Part shown: positions 32,697 to 41,316 of the stretch, piece after piece
How the letters are laid out: every line of letters starts with the position of its first letter
How positions within the stretch are numbered: position 1 is the first letter of the stretch
Assembly (NCBI GenBank): GCA_021201795.1
Contig: JAJQEF010000020.1
Span: 92,357-156,356 of the forward strand
Direction: 5' to 3'
Length of the DNA: 64,000 bases
From: Rikenellaceae bacterium
Lineage (GTDB): Bacteria; Bacteroidota; Bacteroidia; Bacteroidales; Rikenellaceae
Program-made: the position numbers and the translations under genes
The notes under the pieces: generated by a model
What the model was told of the DNA's origin: nothing
The model's database searches: none
The model's input: only the letters and a program-made list of their open reading frames with translations

Positions 32697-33846
32697 GTAT
32701 GAAAAGATTCTCTATGATTTGAAAGAATCCGGTAATCTGCGGTATTTTAGGGATGTGAAGCATGATGGTTCTTATATAGAATATAACGGGCGCCGTATGA
32801 TTAATCTCTCCTCAAATGATTATTTGGGATTGAGTTCAAATATCGAACTTTGGAGAGAGTTTATGAATCGGGAAACCGAAAAAGGAGTATTCGGTGGGGG
32901 AACTTGTTCTTCCCGGTTGCTTACGGGCAATCACCAGGCCTACCGGTTTCTTGAATGCAAGCTTGCAGCTGCCTATGGTTCCGAAGAAGCATTGGTTCTG
33001 GTAAGCGGATACCATGCCAATATAGGAATACTTCCAGCCGTATCTGGGCCTAAAGATCTTATTCTGGCGGATAAACTGGTACACGCAAGTATTATCGACG
33101 GAGTAAAACTTTCATCCGCACAATTTTTAAGATACAGACATAACGATATGAAGAGTCTCGAATCCATGTTGGAAAAGAATCGTAAAAATTACGACAGGGT
33201 TTTTATCGTTACGGAATCCGTATTCAGCATGGACGGGGACCTTTGTGATTTGGATAAACTGGTCGAAATTAAGAAAAAATATGACGCCTGCCTGTATGTG
33301 GATGAAGCACATGCCGTGGGTGTGATATCGGGAAAAGGGTTAGGTCTTTGTGCGGAAAAAGATGTGTTGAAAGAGGTGGATTTTATGGTTGGAACCTTCG
33401 GTAAGGCGTATGCTTCACAAGGTGCTTTCGTAATATTGTCCGGAACTATGAAAGATTTTCTGATAAATAAAATGCGGCCCCTTATATTTTCGACGGCTCT
33501 TCCGCCTGTATCGGTAAATTGGACGGAATTCGTATTCGACAGGATTGCGGAAATGAATGACCGCAGGGTACATTTGAAAAATATTTCCGATAGATTGAGA
33601 AACGGATTACGTGAAGCGGGATTCGAAACGTGCGGGGAATCCAGTATAATTCCTATTATATTGAGGAATAATGATAAATGTGTCCGTTTTTCCGATTATC
33701 TTTGCAGTCGCGGATTTTTCGTACTTCCGATAAGACCGCCTACCGTACCCGTCGGTGGAGAACGGTTGAGGATATCTCTCACGGCGGCAGTAACAGATAA
33801 AAACATTGAAGATTTTTTAAGCGCATGCAAACGATTTGGAACCTGA
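32680..33846 (+). CDS. bioF: 8-amino-7-oxononanoate synthase
   Basis: PLP enzyme that joins pimeloyl-ACP and alanine. 388 aa; SSNDYLGLSSN near the N-terminus, GGGTCSSRLLTGNH, LYVDEAHAVGVISGKGLG and the Schiff-base lysine in VGTFGKAYASQGAF are all present, with the C-terminal FVLPIRPPTVPVGGERLRIS. It overlaps the end of bioA by 17 nt from ATG 32680; ATG 32689 is also possible. The frame is open and complete. Third gene of the biotin operon. Confidence 0.95.
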   Translation: MNTMDRYEKILYDLKESGNLRYFRDVKHDGSYIEYNGRRMINLSSNDYLGLSSNIELWREFMNRETEKGVFGGGTCSSRLLTGNHQAYRFLECKLAAAYGSEEALVLVSGYHANIGILPAVSGPKDLILADKLVHASIIDGVKLSSAQFLRYRHNDMKSLESMLEKNRKNYDRVFIVTESVFSMDGDLCDLDKLVEIKKKYDACLYVDEAHAVGVISGKGLGLCAEKDVLKEVDFMVGTFGKAYASQGAFVILSGTMKDFLINKMRPLIFSTALPPVSVNWTEFVFDRIAEMNDRRVHLKNISDRLRNGLREAGFETCGESSIIPIILRNNDKCVRFSDYLCSRGFFVLPIRPPTVPVGGERLRISLTAAVTDKNIEDFLSACKRFGT

Positions 33847-34481
33847 ATGACAACGACAAACTGATAATTTTTTTCAGCGGATGGGGAATGGACTATAAAG
33901 CTACGGAGCATCTTTCATACGAAGGCTGGGATGTCTGTACCTGTTACGATTATACCGACCTGAGTACTGACGATATCGATAGTTGGAGAAGTTACCGGAC
34001 AGTATTGCTTGTTGCATGGTCTATGGGAGTTTGGGCGGCGGAGGCGATAGCTGCGAAAGAAAAACTTTATATAGATGGCGCAGTGGCTATAAACGGGACT
34101 CCTTATCCGGTTCACGATGACTATGGAATTCCGTCAAAAATTGCCTGGGCGACCCACGACGGACTTGATGCGGATAGTCTGGATAAGTTTTACCGCAGAA
34201 CCTTCGGTGGTGCCGAACTGCATAAAAAAATGTCCGACGCCCTGCCGGAAACCAGAGATATAGATAATTTGCGGGAGCAGCTTTATAAAATTTATAATGA
34301 TAAATGCGGCGACGGACATATAAAATGGGATATGGCCGTAGTTTCGGAAAATGATAAAATTTTTCCGGTAGGTAATCTGAGGAAATATTGGGAGAAAAAA
34401 TGCCGGATCAATCTTATAAAAGCTCCGCATTATCCTTTTCACCTTATAGAACGATGGGAAGATGTTGCCAACGGGTGGTAA
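33825..34481 (+). CDS. bioG: Pimeloyl-ACP methyl ester esterase, BioG type (DUF452)
   Basis: 218-aa alpha/beta hydrolase of the DUF452/BioG family, which removes the methyl group from pimeloyl-ACP methyl ester to end pimelate synthesis (the role of BioH elsewhere). FFSGWGMD near the N-terminus and the nucleophile elbow LLVAWSMGVWAAE are typical; APHYPFHLIERW near the C-terminus supplies the catalytic His. It overlaps bioF by 22 nt and bioC by 20 nt, so the operon is tightly coupled. In related genomes bioG and bioC are sometimes fused; here they are separate. Confidence 0.93.
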   Translation: MQTIWNLNDNDKLIIFFSGWGMDYKATEHLSYEGWDVCTCYDYTDLSTDDIDSWRSYRTVLLVAWSMGVWAAEAIAAKEKLYIDGAVAINGTPYPVHDDYGIPSKIAWATHDGLDADSLDKFYRRTFGGAELHKKMSDALPETRDIDNLREQLYKIYNDKCGDGHIKWDMAVVSENDKIFPVGNLRKYWEKKCRINLIKAPHYPFHLIERWEDVANGW

Positions 34482-35241
34482 TATTGACAAAGAACTTGTA
34501 AAGAAACGGTTTCAGCGGTCTTTGCCTTATTATGACAGGATTGCCGAGATACAGCGTATGATTGCGAAAAATCTTTCGGATAAATTTGCTGAGGCTTATT
34601 CAGTATGTCATGGAAACATTTTCGAGATCGGATGCGGTACGGGATTTCTCACCACGGAAATTCTTAAAAAACAATCTTTTAAAAATTTTTTCATTAACGA
34701 TCTTGTCCCCGAAGCCATGGATATAGTTTCTGAGAAGATCAGGCGACTCGATTCCGGCATTAATGTCAAATGCGTGAATGGAGATGCTGAGAATATCGAC
34801 ATTCCGGAAGATATAGATTCTTTGCTCGCCGCTTCAGTCGTACAATGGTTCGATGATTTCGTGGAATTTTCAGCCCGGGTCTCAAAGGTATTGCCGAATG
34901 ACGGAATCTTTGCCTTCAATACCTTCGGAACAAATAATCTATGTCAGATTAAGGAATTGACGGGGATGGGCCTGAATTACTTCGAGGCTGATGAATTGAA
35001 CGAGATTCTTAAAAGAAATTTTAGAAATGTCGAATTATCCGAAGATATCATTTCACAAACCTTCGATGCTCCGTTTGATGTTCTAAGGCATTTACAGCGG
35101 ACAGGGGTCACTGCTACGGGTGATTTTAAATGGACGAAGAGTCGGTTGGAAAAATTTGAACGCGAATATAGCCGTAATTATTCCGTTAATGGAAAAATCG
35201 AATTAACATGGCATGTGATATATGCCATATGTAAAAAATAA
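34462..35241 (+). CDS. bioC: Malonyl-ACP O-methyltransferase
   Basis: SAM-dependent methyltransferase that masks malonyl-ACP so fatty-acid enzymes can build pimelate. 259 aa; KRFQRSLPYYDRIAEIQ is the BioC N-terminal signature, IFEIGCGTGFLT is motif I, and SLLAASVVQWFDDFVEF with RHLQRTGVTATG are BioC-specific. Overlaps bioG by 20 nt and is followed 10 nt later by bioD. Confidence 0.94.
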   Translation: MLPTGGNIDKELVKKRFQRSLPYYDRIAEIQRMIAKNLSDKFAEAYSVCHGNIFEIGCGTGFLTTEILKKQSFKNFFINDLVPEAMDIVSEKIRRLDSGINVKCVNGDAENIDIPEDIDSLLAASVVQWFDDFVEFSARVSKVLPNDGIFAFNTFGTNNLCQIKELTGMGLNYFEADELNEILKRNFRNVELSEDIISQTFDAPFDVLRHLQRTGVTATGDFKWTKSRLEKFEREYSRNYSVNGKIELTWHVIYAICKK

Positions 35242-35251
35242 CGTTCACCAT

Positions 35252-35944
35252 ATGGAAAAAATATATTTCATTACGGGAATCGATACGGATGCCGGGAAAA
35301 GTATATCCACAGGAGTTATGGCCCTTTATTTGAAAAATAAAGGTATAAATGTTATCACCCAGAAAATGGCACAGACGGGATGTGTAGGTATCTCGGAAGA
35401 TATCGCCACCCATAGAAATATTATGGGTATTGGACTCTTGCCGGAGGACGTACAGGGTTTGACCTGTCCGTATATTTTTTCCTTTCCCGCCTCACCGGAT
35501 TTTTCAGCTTCCCTTGAAGGAAAAGAAATAAATGTTAATGAGATTATAGATGCGACGAATTTTCTTTCCGGGAAATATGATGTCGTTTTAGTGGAAGGAG
35601 TGGGAGGAATAATGGTTCCGCTTAATGAATCTGTTACCGTTGCGGATTATCTTGTCCGCACTTCTTATCCGGCAATAATCGTTGCCATCGCGAAACTCGG
35701 AAGTATAAACCACACCTTGATGACGCTGGAAGTTTGCCGTAACCGTAATATTAAAGTGACGGGCTTAATCTATAATAAATACATCCGGACAAATCCGGAG
35801 ATAACTGATGCCAGCGCTGAAAGTCTGAAAAAATATCTTTCATGTTATTATCCGGAAGCTGGATTCGTAGAGCTGGATGAATGGGAAACTGGCTGTCAAC
35901 CTCCCGACATGTCGGCTGCATTGGAGAGAATCCAGAAATCATAA
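35252..35944 (+). CDS. bioD: Dethiobiotin synthetase
   Basis: ATP-dependent ring-closing enzyme of biotin synthesis, 230 aa. P-loop is FITGIDTDAGKSIST. The conserved Lys and Thr of the substrate pocket lie in QKMAQTG, and VLVEGVGGIMVPL is the second family motif. ATG 35252 starts M-E-K-I-Y-F; an in-frame ATG 30 nt upstream lies inside the end of bioC. Last gene of the biotin operon; followed directly by a perfect palindrome and the copper ATPase relic. Confidence 0.95.
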   Translation: MEKIYFITGIDTDAGKSISTGVMALYLKNKGINVITQKMAQTGCVGISEDIATHRNIMGIGLLPEDVQGLTCPYIFSFPASPDFSASLEGKEINVNEIIDATNFLSGKYDVVLVEGVGGIMVPLNESVTVADYLVRTSYPAIIVAIAKLGSINHTLMTLEVCRNRNIKVTGLIYNKYIRTNPEITDASAESLKKYLSCYYPEAGFVELDEWETGCQPPDMSAALERIQKS

Positions 35945-35956
35945 AATTATGAAAAT

Positions 35957-35978
35957 CTTTTACAAAATTTTGTAAAAG
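35957..35978. repeat. 22-bp perfect palindrome after bioD
   Basis: CTTTTACAAAA at 35957-35967 followed at once by its reverse complement to 35978. There is no T-tract, so it is not a classical terminator. It sits exactly where the 5' part of the ATPase gene is missing. Confidence 0.6.
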
Positions 35979-35984
35979 TTATTA

Positions 35985-37466
35985 AATTGAACGAAGGCGA
36001 TAATATCTTTGTTCGTGCCGGGGAAAAGATTCCTGCTGATGGCATGTTAATCGATGGCGGCGCCTATGTGGATGAAAGCATGTTCACCGGAGAACCAGTT
36101 CCTGAATATAAAAATATAAGGAAGCAAGGTGCTTGCAGGTACGGTCAATCAGAATGGCACATTCAGTATGAAAGTGGAAAAGGTCGGTATCGATACGGTT
36201 TTGTCCGGTATAATAGCTATGGTGTGTGATGCGCAGGGAAGCAAACCTCCTTTGCGGAAATTGACCGATAAGTTAGCTGGTATTTTCGTACTTGTGATAA
36301 TCGGAATATCGCTTATTACTTTTATAATATGGCTGATATCCGACCCGGTGGATGGTCTTACCTATGGTATATTGTCTATGGTTACCGTTCTGGTAATAGC
36401 CTGTCCGTGTGCATTGGGACTTGCGATGCCTACTGCTATAACAATGGGTGTAGGGATCGGTGCGGAAAAAGGAATATTGATTAAAAATGTGGCCACTCTC
36501 GAGAATGCAGTAAAAATAACAGCCGTTGTATTGGATAAAACAGGTACAGTGACCGAAGGCAAACCGGATGTCAGGCAGATTATATGGTATCAGGATGACG
36601 AATATTTTAAAAGAATTTTTTCTTCTATGGAAAAATTTTCTGAACATCCTTTAGCCGGGGCGGTTGTTAAATATTTAGGATATAAAGAAATGGAACCGAT
36701 AACGGACTTTCGTAATATAGCAGGAGGAATAACGGCAGTGGTCAACGGGGTGCGGTATTATGCGGGCAATCGGAAGCTAATGGAAAAAAACGGGATATCT
36801 TTGGAGTTAAATTTATCGGCAACAGAAGAAATACCGGATGATAAAACTAATATATGGTTTGCGACCATGGAAAGGGTTCTGGCTGTAGCTACTATCGAGG
36901 ATGTTCTACGAGAGAATGTTCCTGACGCAGTAAATAAACTCAAATCTATGGGAATGAAAATATTTATGGTTACGGGGGATAACCAGGGAGCGGCGGGAAA
37001 CGTAGCAGAAAAAATAAATGTCGACGGCTACCGGGCAAATGCGCTTCCTTCCGATAAGATAGATTTTGTTAAAAAATGACAGGAGGAGGGACATAAAGTT
37101 GCTGTGATAGGGGACGGTATAAACGATAGTGCTGCGTTGGCAGCGGCAGATCTCAGCATTGCCATGGGAAGCGGAACGGATATCGCTATGGAAACGGCAA
37201 TGGTGACTATGGTTTCGTCCGATCTTAGAAAAATTGCAGATACGATAAGATTGTCCGGAATAACCCTGCGTACAATAAAACAGAATTTGTTCTGGGCTTT
37301 TATTTATAATGTTGTAAGCATACCTATAGCAGCAGGGATTCTCTATCCTTTTACGGGATTTTTGTTGAATCCTATGGTTGCAGGCGCTGCCATGGCCCTA
37401 AGCAGTCTAAGTGTGGTTGCGAATAGTTTATCCATGAGGTTAAAAATAAAAACTTTTAGTTCGTAA
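35985..37466 (+). pseudogene. Copper-type P1B ATPase relic (5'-truncated, frameshifted, with a stop)
   Basis: Remains of a CopA-like Cu(I)-exporting ATPase. Missing are the metal-binding domain and the first four membrane helices: homology starts in the actuator domain ([30 protein letters not shown]). A +1 shift near 36117-36121 moves into the second frame ([20 protein letters not shown]), which keeps the ion-site motif IACPCALGLAMP, the phosphorylation motif VLDKTGTVTEGKP and SEHPLAGAVV. An in-frame TGA at 37077-37079 follows D-F-V-K-K; the same frame goes on with [19 protein letters not shown] and ends with two membrane helices. Three independent lesions make this a clear pseudogene. It directly follows the biotin operon. 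Confidence 0.93.
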
Positions 37467-37505
37467 ATTATATTAAAAGTTTATTTTGTATTAAAAATAT
37501 GAACT

Positions 37506-38777
37506 TTATTGTTTTTTATCCACAATACAACAAACTGCGGTATCACCAGTAACATTTACAGCGGTACGGAGCATATCCAGCGGTCTGTCTATGCCAAGAA
37601 TCAATGCGAGTCCTTCGGCTGGAATTCCCACTGAAGAGAGCACCATTGTAAGAATAACGAAACTTCCGCCCGGAATCGCAGGAGTGCCAATGGAGGAGAG
37701 TACCGTAGTTGCAATTATAATCAGTATTTGGTATATCGTAAGATCGATTCCGAGAACCTGTGCAATGAAAATAGTGGCAACGGTCTGGTAGCAGCTTGTG
37801 CCGTCCATGTTTATGGTTGCGCCCACCGGAATTACGAATGATGCAGTCTCCTGAGATACGTTTAATTCCCGTTCTACGGTTTCCAGAGTCAATGGTAAAG
37901 TTGCGGCGCTGCTGCTCGTTGTAAAAGCAAATAGTTGTACCGGATATATAGCCCGTAAAAACCTGAGAGGTTTGATTTTGGTGAATATTTTGATTAACAG
38001 GGGATAAAATATTAGAATAAGGATGAATAATGCTGCTGTAACCGTGAGCGCGTACATGCCGAGAGCAGAAAAAAGCGAGGTACTTCCTTTGAAATCAATA
38101 ACCAACCCTGCCATTAATGCAGCTACCCCGATAGGTGAGAAACGGATAATAATATCTACCATTTTGAAGATTATATCGTTAAAACTATCGAACAAATCAA
38201 TTACCGGTTTTATCTTTTTTTCTTTAAGCATTAAGGCGGCCAGACTGAAGAAGACAGCGAAAAATATTATCTGAAGCATTCCGGAATTATCGGACATTGC
38301 ACCTATTATATTCTCCGGAACGATATCTTCGAGGAATCCCAATGACCCTGTTTCTGTTATTTGTTCTGCGGCAAGTTTGTTGGATTCGATTATCGATTCA
38401 TAATCTTTTTGTATGTGTATTATCTCGTTTTTATCGACGAGGTTGCCCGGTTTAATAAGATATGCCATGCTTAATCCGATCGTTACGGCAAATACGGTTG
38501 TAAACAGGTACAGAATAATGGTTCTTCCGCCCATAGCTGAGAATTTATGGATATTTTTCAATCCAAGCACTCCTTTGGTAAGCGATATGAAAACCAATGG
38601 AATAGCTATAAGCTGAAGAAATCGTATAAAGATACGCCCGAATGGCTGAAGCCAATCCCTGATTAATTTCTCACCGTTTATCTCGATCGCCAGCATCCCG
38701 ATGACAACCCCGAGAATCATTCCCAGAAGAATCTGAATATATAGTGGAAGAGCAAAAGTTTTTCTTATAAATGACAT
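37506..38777 (-). CDS. Dicarboxylate/amino acid:cation symporter (DAACS/GltP family)
   Basis: 423-aa inner-membrane carrier with about eight helices and two re-entrant loops. Visible motifs are the serine-rich hairpin FTTSSSAATLPLTLETVE, GATINMDGTSCYQ in helix 7, and the second hairpin SIGTPAIPGGSFVIL. Family members import glutamate, aspartate or C4-dicarboxylates with Na+ or H+. Start ATG 38777 matches the family length. It stands alone, convergent with the ATPase relic; no strong terminator lies between them. Confidence 0.93.
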   Translation of the reverse strand: MSFIRKTFALPLYIQILLGMILGVVIGMLAIEINGEKLIRDWLQPFGRIFIRFLQLIAIPLVFISLTKGVLGLKNIHKFSAMGGRTIILYLFTTVFAVTIGLSMAYLIKPGNLVDKNEIIHIQKDYESIIESNKLAAEQITETGSLGFLEDIVPENIIGAMSDNSGMLQIIFFAVFFSLAALMLKEKKIKPVIDLFDSFNDIIFKMVDIIIRFSPIGVAALMAGLVIDFKGSTSLFSALGMYALTVTAALFILILIFYPLLIKIFTKIKPLRFLRAIYPVQLFAFTTSSSAATLPLTLETVERELNVSQETASFVIPVGATINMDGTSCYQTVATIFIAQVLGIDLTIYQILIIIATTVLSSIGTPAIPGGSFVILTMVLSSVGIPAEGLALILGIDRPLDMLRTAVNVTGDTAVCCIVDKKQ

Positions 38778-39250
38778 TCGTGATGTTTTAGGAGATTATA
38801 TAAGCCCTTATCAAAAATAATGCGGTAAATTACAGAGGTGGTTTAAGGTAAACGGGTACTTTGGATTTCGTAAAGTTTATTGACCATCCATTGTCATATC
38901 GCCTTCGTAAAGCATAAATAATATAAAACTACTTTTTGTGAATCGCTCTACCTGCCCACTAATTGTCGTTGTATAATGTCTATGTTTTACAGAAACCAAT
39001 AAGACCGGAAAAATTAAAAAAAGAAACGACCGGGTGTCTGATTTTACAGGATTGCGAAGTAGTATAAAAAAGTATAAAACTAAACGGCTCCATGTGGTTT
39101 AATTTTATATAAATTTTTACTAAATGTTGATATCATTATGGAGAAATTTTTTAAGATCAGGCCATTGCATGGTCTGCTTACTGAATGATATAGCGGAAAG
39201 TAAGTAATAACTATAGAATTTCAATAATTACCACTCACTAAAGATTGTTA
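38778..39250. other. 473-bp intergenic region at the left edge of the prophage relic
   Basis: AT-rich DNA without a credible ORF on either strand. I see no tRNA, no long repeat and no copy of the tRNA-Gly end found at 41674. It probably contains the left junction of the phage relic, but the boundary cannot be placed. Confidence 0.4.
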
Positions 39251-39448
39251 ATGAGCATACACATAAATACATTAAAAAGAATAGAAATTATCTCGGAAAT
39301 CACAAATAAATACTATGAAATTGGACGGCTTGACCGGTGCTATAAAACCATCTGGAAGAAATACATTTATCCTGTTTATCCTATAAGCTACCGAACGTAT
39401 TTGCGTTACCTGCGAACGAATTATAAAAAGAAAATAAAGGAAAAATAA
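39251..39448 (+). CDS. Small basic phage-type protein (65 aa)
   Basis: Basic and aromatic-rich ORF: RIEIISEITNKYYEIGRLDR, then CYKTIWKKYIYPVYPISYRT and YLRYL. From memory, short proteins with this GRxDRCYKxxWxxxIYP pattern occur in Mu-like and other prophages of Bacteroides; function unknown. ATG 39251 is preferred over TTG 39245. A strong terminator follows immediately, shared with the convergent phage gene. Confidence 0.65.
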   Translation: MSIHINTLKRIEIISEITNKYYEIGRLDRCYKTIWKKYIYPVYPISYRTYLRYLRTNYKKKIKEK

Positions 39449-39473
39449 AAAACTCCCTGGATAGGGAGTTTTT
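39448..39473. terminator. Bidirectional terminator between two phage-relic genes
   Basis: Perfect 11-bp stem AAAAACTCCCT (39448-39458) with its complement (39463-39473), 4-nt loop, poly-A/T arms on both strands. Confidence 0.9.
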
Positions 39474-39479
39474 AATATC

Positions 39480-39944
39480 TTATGATTCTATATTTATATT
39501 GGTTGGGGTGGGAAATAAAGCGTTATCCGGAATTCCACAAATGTCGTAATAAGAGGAGTTATATGTTATTTTGATTTCGTTTATACGGTCTTCCCTGTAA
39601 TTCTTTTCTATCCGTAGGCGTATTAGCCGTCCTGATTTTTCAGTTTCATAGCCATGTAGGAGATTATTAACTTTTTCTGCTAACTGGTATATGGTGAAAG
39701 GTTGTTTCTTTCCGAAAATATCATGGGTTTCAGATCTGTCTGCAATGGTTATCCCGAGTTTTATCGTAGCAGTTTGTCGGCAGCCCGGCAATGTGCCGAA
39801 TTCTATCGCGTCTATGGAAATAAGAATGCAGGGGAAAAAACTGCTTAATGTGATATTATAAAGTTGTCCCTGTTCTTCTCCGATATGTCCTATGCCTGGG
39901 ATAGTTTTCAGGCGGTCGTAAATGCTGTCAAGAATTTCCTTCAT
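39480..39944 (-). CDS. Phage tail-completion (gp37/DUF1834-like) protein
   Basis: 154 aa. Layout fits small phage neck or tail-terminator proteins: an N-terminal helix (EILDSIYDRLKTIPGI), a strand segment SSFFPCILISID, and the segment KQPFTIYQLAEKVNNLLHGY. Family assignment is by resemblance to proteins seen in Mu-like prophages of Bacteroidota and is uncertain. It lies 12 nt downstream of the amidase gene on the same strand. Confidence 0.5.
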   Translation of the reverse strand: MKEILDSIYDRLKTIPGIGHIGEEQGQLYNITLSSFFPCILISIDAIEFGTLPGCRQTATIKLGITIADRSETHDIFGKKQPFTIYQLAEKVNNLLHGYETEKSGRLIRLRIEKNYREDRINEIKITYNSSYYDICGIPDNALFPTPTNINIES

Positions 39945-39956
39945 TTTATTATTGGT

Positions 39957-40406
39957 TTAGATGTTTCCGTATTCAGATGATGCATCGAAGCAGGGACATT
40001 CTTTTGTCCATTCCCATTCTTCTATTATTCCGTTACCGTTGCGATCTGGAGAAAAATCCCTGTGTCCGCAGATTAGAGCATTGGGGAATTTTTCCTTTAA
40101 TTGTTGTAAGAGCGCCAGCATGGAGGATTTCTGTGCTGCCGTACGGGTATCGGATATTTTGCCGTTAATATCAAGGCCGCCTATATAACATATTCCTATA
40201 CTGTTGGAGTTATTGCCGGCTACATGTGCACCGGCTTCTGTTATATCGCGCCCGTTATGTATGGTTCCATCGGGATATATTACGTAATGATAGCCGATTT
40301 TACGAAATCCTCTTTCTTTATGCCATCTGTCTATGTCATCTACAGTGACCCTGATTCTGGGTTTTGTTGCACTGCAATGCACTACTAAGTAATCGATTTT
40401 CCTCAT
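39957..40406 (-). CDS. Phage-type N-acetylmuramoyl-L-alanine amidase (endolysin)
   Basis: 149-aa Amidase_2/PGRP-fold zinc enzyme that cleaves between muramic acid and the stem peptide. Zinc ligands: the first His in YLVVHCSAT, the second in ICGHRDFSPDRNG, and a C-terminal Cys in TKECPCFD. The conserved WHKERGFRKIGYHYVIYPDG and AGAHVAGNNSNSIGICYIGG are typical of small Bacteroidota prophage endolysins. ATG 40406 is preferred over an upstream in-frame start at 40451. No signal peptide. It is divergent from the candidate spanin genes. Confidence 0.92.
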   Translation of the reverse strand: MRKIDYLVVHCSATKPRIRVTVDDIDRWHKERGFRKIGYHYVIYPDGTIHNGRDITEAGAHVAGNNSNSIGICYIGGLDINGKISDTRTAAQKSSMLALLQQLKEKFPNALICGHRDFSPDRNGNGIIEEWEWTKECPCFDASSEYGNI

Positions 40407-40468
40407 GATTAAAATGTTTTTGTTTGGAGTAATTTCGTACAAAAATGCCATCGAAAAGGGCTGAAATT

Positions 40469-40499
40469 AAATGGAGTGTACATTATGTACACTCCATTT
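40469..40499. promoter_or_regulatory. 31-bp perfect palindrome between divergent lysis genes
   Basis: Two perfect 15-bp arms around a single T (40469-40483, 40484, 40485-40499); the core is GTGTACATTATGTACAC. It ends 21 bp before the -7 box at 40521, so it covers the -33 region of the plus-strand promoter and lies upstream of the amidase on the other strand. It fits a dimeric or tetrameric regulator site, though a hairpin role in RNA is also possible. Confidence 0.6.
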
Positions 40500-40520
40500 T
40501 AAATGGGGCCTTTCAAGCCG

Positions 40521-40528
40521 TATGTTTG
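40521..40528 (+). promoter_or_regulatory. Bacteroidota -7 box for the spanin genes
   Basis: TATGTTTG with TTTT 20 bp upstream, 69 nt before ATG 40590. Confidence 0.55.
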
Positions 40529-40554
40529 TACTGCAAATCAAACGAACCATAGTT

Positions 40555-40593
40555 ATGAACAATGAAACCCAATGTAAAGGAGGTGAGGAATGA
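40555..40593 (+). other. 12-codon leader ORF overlapping a perfect Shine-Dalgarno sequence
   Basis: ATG 40555 to TGA 40591-40593 encodes M-N-N-E-T-Q-C-K-G-G-E-E. Its last codons contain AAGGAGGTGA (40577-40586), fully complementary to the 16S 3' end, and its stop overlaps the next start as ATGA. This is the only such SD I noticed in the window. Confidence 0.5.
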
Positions 40594-40907
40594 TTGAGAT
40601 TACAGGAGCTGTAATAGGGTGGCTTGGAGCATTTACTGGAATTTTTACATCGGTATTTTATTTCCGCCGGGCAAAAAAAGCAGAAGTACACAGTAAAGAA
40701 ATAGCAACGGAGGATCAGATGATCGAACTCGTTAAAAAAGCAAATCGTGAGGCACTTGAAATCAACCGCAAGGAAAATGAAAAATTACGCCGTAGCATCA
40801 GCAGGCTTGAACAGGCGGTCAGGGCAATTAATAGTTGTAATTACCGCAATGAGTGTCCTGTTATTCACGAACTGCGCCGTCAGGAAGATCCCGACATCAT
40901 TCAATAG
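40590..40907 (+). CDS. Phage membrane protein with coiled coil (holin- or i-spanin-like)
   Basis: 105 aa with one N-terminal membrane helix (about residues 4-25, AVIGWLGAFTGIFTSVFYF), a basic stop-transfer segment (F-R-R-A-K-K), and then a charged helical region with coiled-coil character (MIELVKKANREALEI and KLRRSISRLEQAVRAI). This is the arrangement of an inner-membrane spanin subunit; a holin-related role is possible. The overlapping +1-frame lipoprotein gene recalls the nested Rz/Rz1 organisation. Translation should be strong because of the perfect SD. Confidence 0.6.
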   Translation: MIEITGAVIGWLGAFTGIFTSVFYFRRAKKAEVHSKEIATEDQMIELVKKANREALEINRKENEKLRRSISRLEQAVRAINSCNYRNECPVIHELRRQEDPDIIQ

Positions 40908-41316
40908 TATCAGTTCGGATACGGTAATTATTAAAGAGACATTTCGAGATACTCTAATAGCTGTGAAGGCGGACAGTTCTATGATCAAAGCCTTGCTGGA
41001 GTGCGATAGCATAGGACAGGTCAGAATGAAAGAATTGATAGAATATCGACAAGGCGATAAGGTCAGCATTCCCCAAGTTAAAATTTCGGAAAACATTCTT
41101 ATATCGTCTGTGGTTGTCGATAGTATGGATATTTACCTGTCCCTTAAAGATTTTTATGAGGAAAGGATATCGAACAGGGAAGAACGGGTTACTGAAATTA
41201 TAGAAATAGTTCGGATGTCCGGGTGGCAGAGATTCTGGTGCCGTATAGGACAGGCATGCGGGATGCTTTTGACTATAGTCTTTATTCTCAGAATGAATAG
41301 ACTAAAACTTTTTTGA
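40777..41316 (+). CDS. Phage lipoprotein with C-terminal membrane helix (candidate u-spanin)
   Basis: 179-aa protein in the +1 frame relative to the preceding gene, overlapping it by 131 nt. From ATG 40777 it starts with a polar, basic n-region (L-N-R-R-S-G-Q), a hydrophobic core (LIVVITAMSVLLF) and a lipobox-like LFTNC with Cys33. The middle has regular Ser/Thr/Asp-Thr-Val periodic strands (SDTVIIKETFRDTLIAVKAD) and ends with a Trp-containing C-terminal hydrophobic helix (IGQACGMLLTIVFIL). Lipid anchor at one end and membrane helix at the other is the layout of unimolecular spanins, which fuse inner and outer membranes at lysis. Starts at 40747 or 40849 are possible. Asn at lipobox -1 is unusual. 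Confidence 0.55.
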   Translation: MKNYAVASAGLNRRSGQLIVVITAMSVLLFTNCAVRKIPTSFNSISSDTVIIKETFRDTLIAVKADSSMIKALLECDSIGQVRMKELIEYRQGDKVSIPQVKISENILISSVVVDSMDIYLSLKDFYEERISNREERVTEIIEIVRMSGWQRFWCRIGQACGMLLTIVFILRMNRLKLF

